Origin: Candidatus Melainabacteria bacterium
GTDB lineage: Bacteria; Actinomycetota; Actinomycetes; Mycobacteriales; Pseudonocardiaceae
Assembly (NCBI GenBank): GCA_903970565.1
Contig: CAJCJE010000404.1
Coordinates: forward strand, 1 to 5,428
Direction of reading: 5' to 3'
Length of the DNA: 5,428 nucleotides
Under the pieces are notes generated by a model. That model searched no databases. It worked only from the letters and a program-made list of their open reading frames with translations, and had not been told where the DNA came from. Below, in pieces: positions 5,297 to 5,428 of this stretch; the first letter of the stretch is position 1; every line of letters starts with the position of its first letter. Made by a program: the position numbers and the translations under genes.

Positions 5297-5363
5297 GACC
5301 GTTGGCGACATGAGTGGCACTACTGCCGATGTCGCGGTTGGTAACGGCGAGCCCCACCGCCGT
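5291..5363 (-). promoter_or_regulatory. Candidate divergent fluoride riboswitch (crcB RNA)
   Basis: This is read on the minus strand, upstream of two fluoride channel genes. P1 is ACGGCG (5363-5358) with CGCCGU (5349-5344), loop GUGGGGCU. The linker ends in AACC. P3 is GCGACAU (5335-5329) with AUGUCGC (5311-5305), capped by a GGCA/UGCC hairpin. The joining segment is CAACG. The strand GGUCCC (5300-5295) pairs with loop bases GGGGCU (5355-5350) in six pairs, two of them wobble, making a pseudoknot; UACU follows. Order, loop length and spacing match the fluoride riboswitch as I remember it from the Thermotoga petrophila structure. However, the invariant GAUG reads GGUG and UGAUG reads CAACG. 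The A40-U48 linchpin is kept, and the A6-U38 pair appears as G and C. It may be a working variant or a degenerate copy. Confidence 0.6.
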
Positions 5364-5374
5364 GTCTGGTCACG

Positions 5375-5380
5375 ATCTTA
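5375..5380 (-). promoter_or_regulatory. Predicted -10 element for the crcB leader
   Basis: On the minus strand TAAGAT (5380-5375) fits TAnnnT and places the transcription start near 5368-5366, only a few bases before P1 of the leader RNA. No clear -35 is visible 17-18 nt upstream. An alternative -10, TACAAT (5418-5413, minus), is closer to consensus but would start near 5406, and its -35 would lie outside the window. Confidence 0.4.
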
Positions 5381-5428
5381 ACGCGGCAGGGCGAGCGGAT
5401 CTGACACGATCAATTGTATGGCCAGTCA

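Noticed and set aside
5259..5357. Longer crcB reading frame starting at GTG 5357 (214 residues)
   Set aside because: No ribosome binding site precedes it, the added residues resemble no channel segment, and the region is better explained as a structured leader RNA.
5371..5411. Direct repeat CACGATC (5371-5377 and 5405-5411)
   Set aside because: Seven bases repeated once at 34-nt spacing is compatible with chance. It could be a binding site, but there is no symmetry and no regulator linked to it.
5418..5428. ATG GCC AGT at the right edge, possibly the start of a divergent plus-strand gene
   Set aside because: Only 11 nt are visible. CACGAT at 5405-5410 could be a -10 for a leaderless transcript, but nothing about the protein can be judged.
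1..5428. Search for tRNA, rRNA, CRISPR arrays, insertion sequences and att sites
   Set aside because: No cloverleaf, repeat-spacer pattern, transposase or terminal inverted repeats were seen.

Overview
The window is very GC-rich, tightly packed DNA with GTG starts and no T-tract terminators. This is typical of a high-GC actinomycete. A KasA/KasB/FabF-type ketosynthase next to a DUF3145 gene points to Mycobacteriales or Pseudonocardiales (for example a Nocardia relative), but the genus cannot be fixed from the sequence.

Layout. (1) Positions 1-891 (+) are the 3' two thirds of a beta-ketoacyl-ACP synthase, probably the end of a FAS-II cluster; a GC-rich stem-loop at 955-980 follows. (2) Convergent to it is a minus-strand pair: a DUF3145 gene (2247 to 1744) and then a one-span membrane protein with an NTF2-like outer domain (1686 to 1024). 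The 57-nt gap holds an 11-bp hairpin that covers the second gene's Shine-Dalgarno. (3) A divergent intergenic region of about 280 bp leads to a 425-residue membrane protein (2528-3805, +), with an apparently degenerate NERD-like cytoplasmic domain, one membrane span and a two-cysteine outer domain. (4) A MarR-type regulator (3872-4342, +) is predicted to be leaderless. (5) Convergent with it, 8 nt away, is a minus-strand pair of CrcB/Fluc fluoride channel genes overlapping by ATGA (5261 to 4713, then 4716 to 4351).

The most interesting part is the crcB leader (about 5366 to 5262, minus strand). It can be folded into the fluoride-riboswitch (crcB RNA) architecture: P1 with an 8-nt loop, an AACCGC linker, P3, a 5-nt joining segment, and a strand that pairs back to the P1 loop. 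That pairing strand can alternatively join a hairpin that masks the Shine-Dalgarno of the first channel gene, which is the logic expected of a fluoride ON switch. Several normally invariant core bases are changed, so it is either a divergent variant or a decaying copy. The two channel proteins show opposite charge bias and reciprocal Phe/Tyr changes in the pore motif, which suggests an antiparallel heterodimer with two unequal pores.
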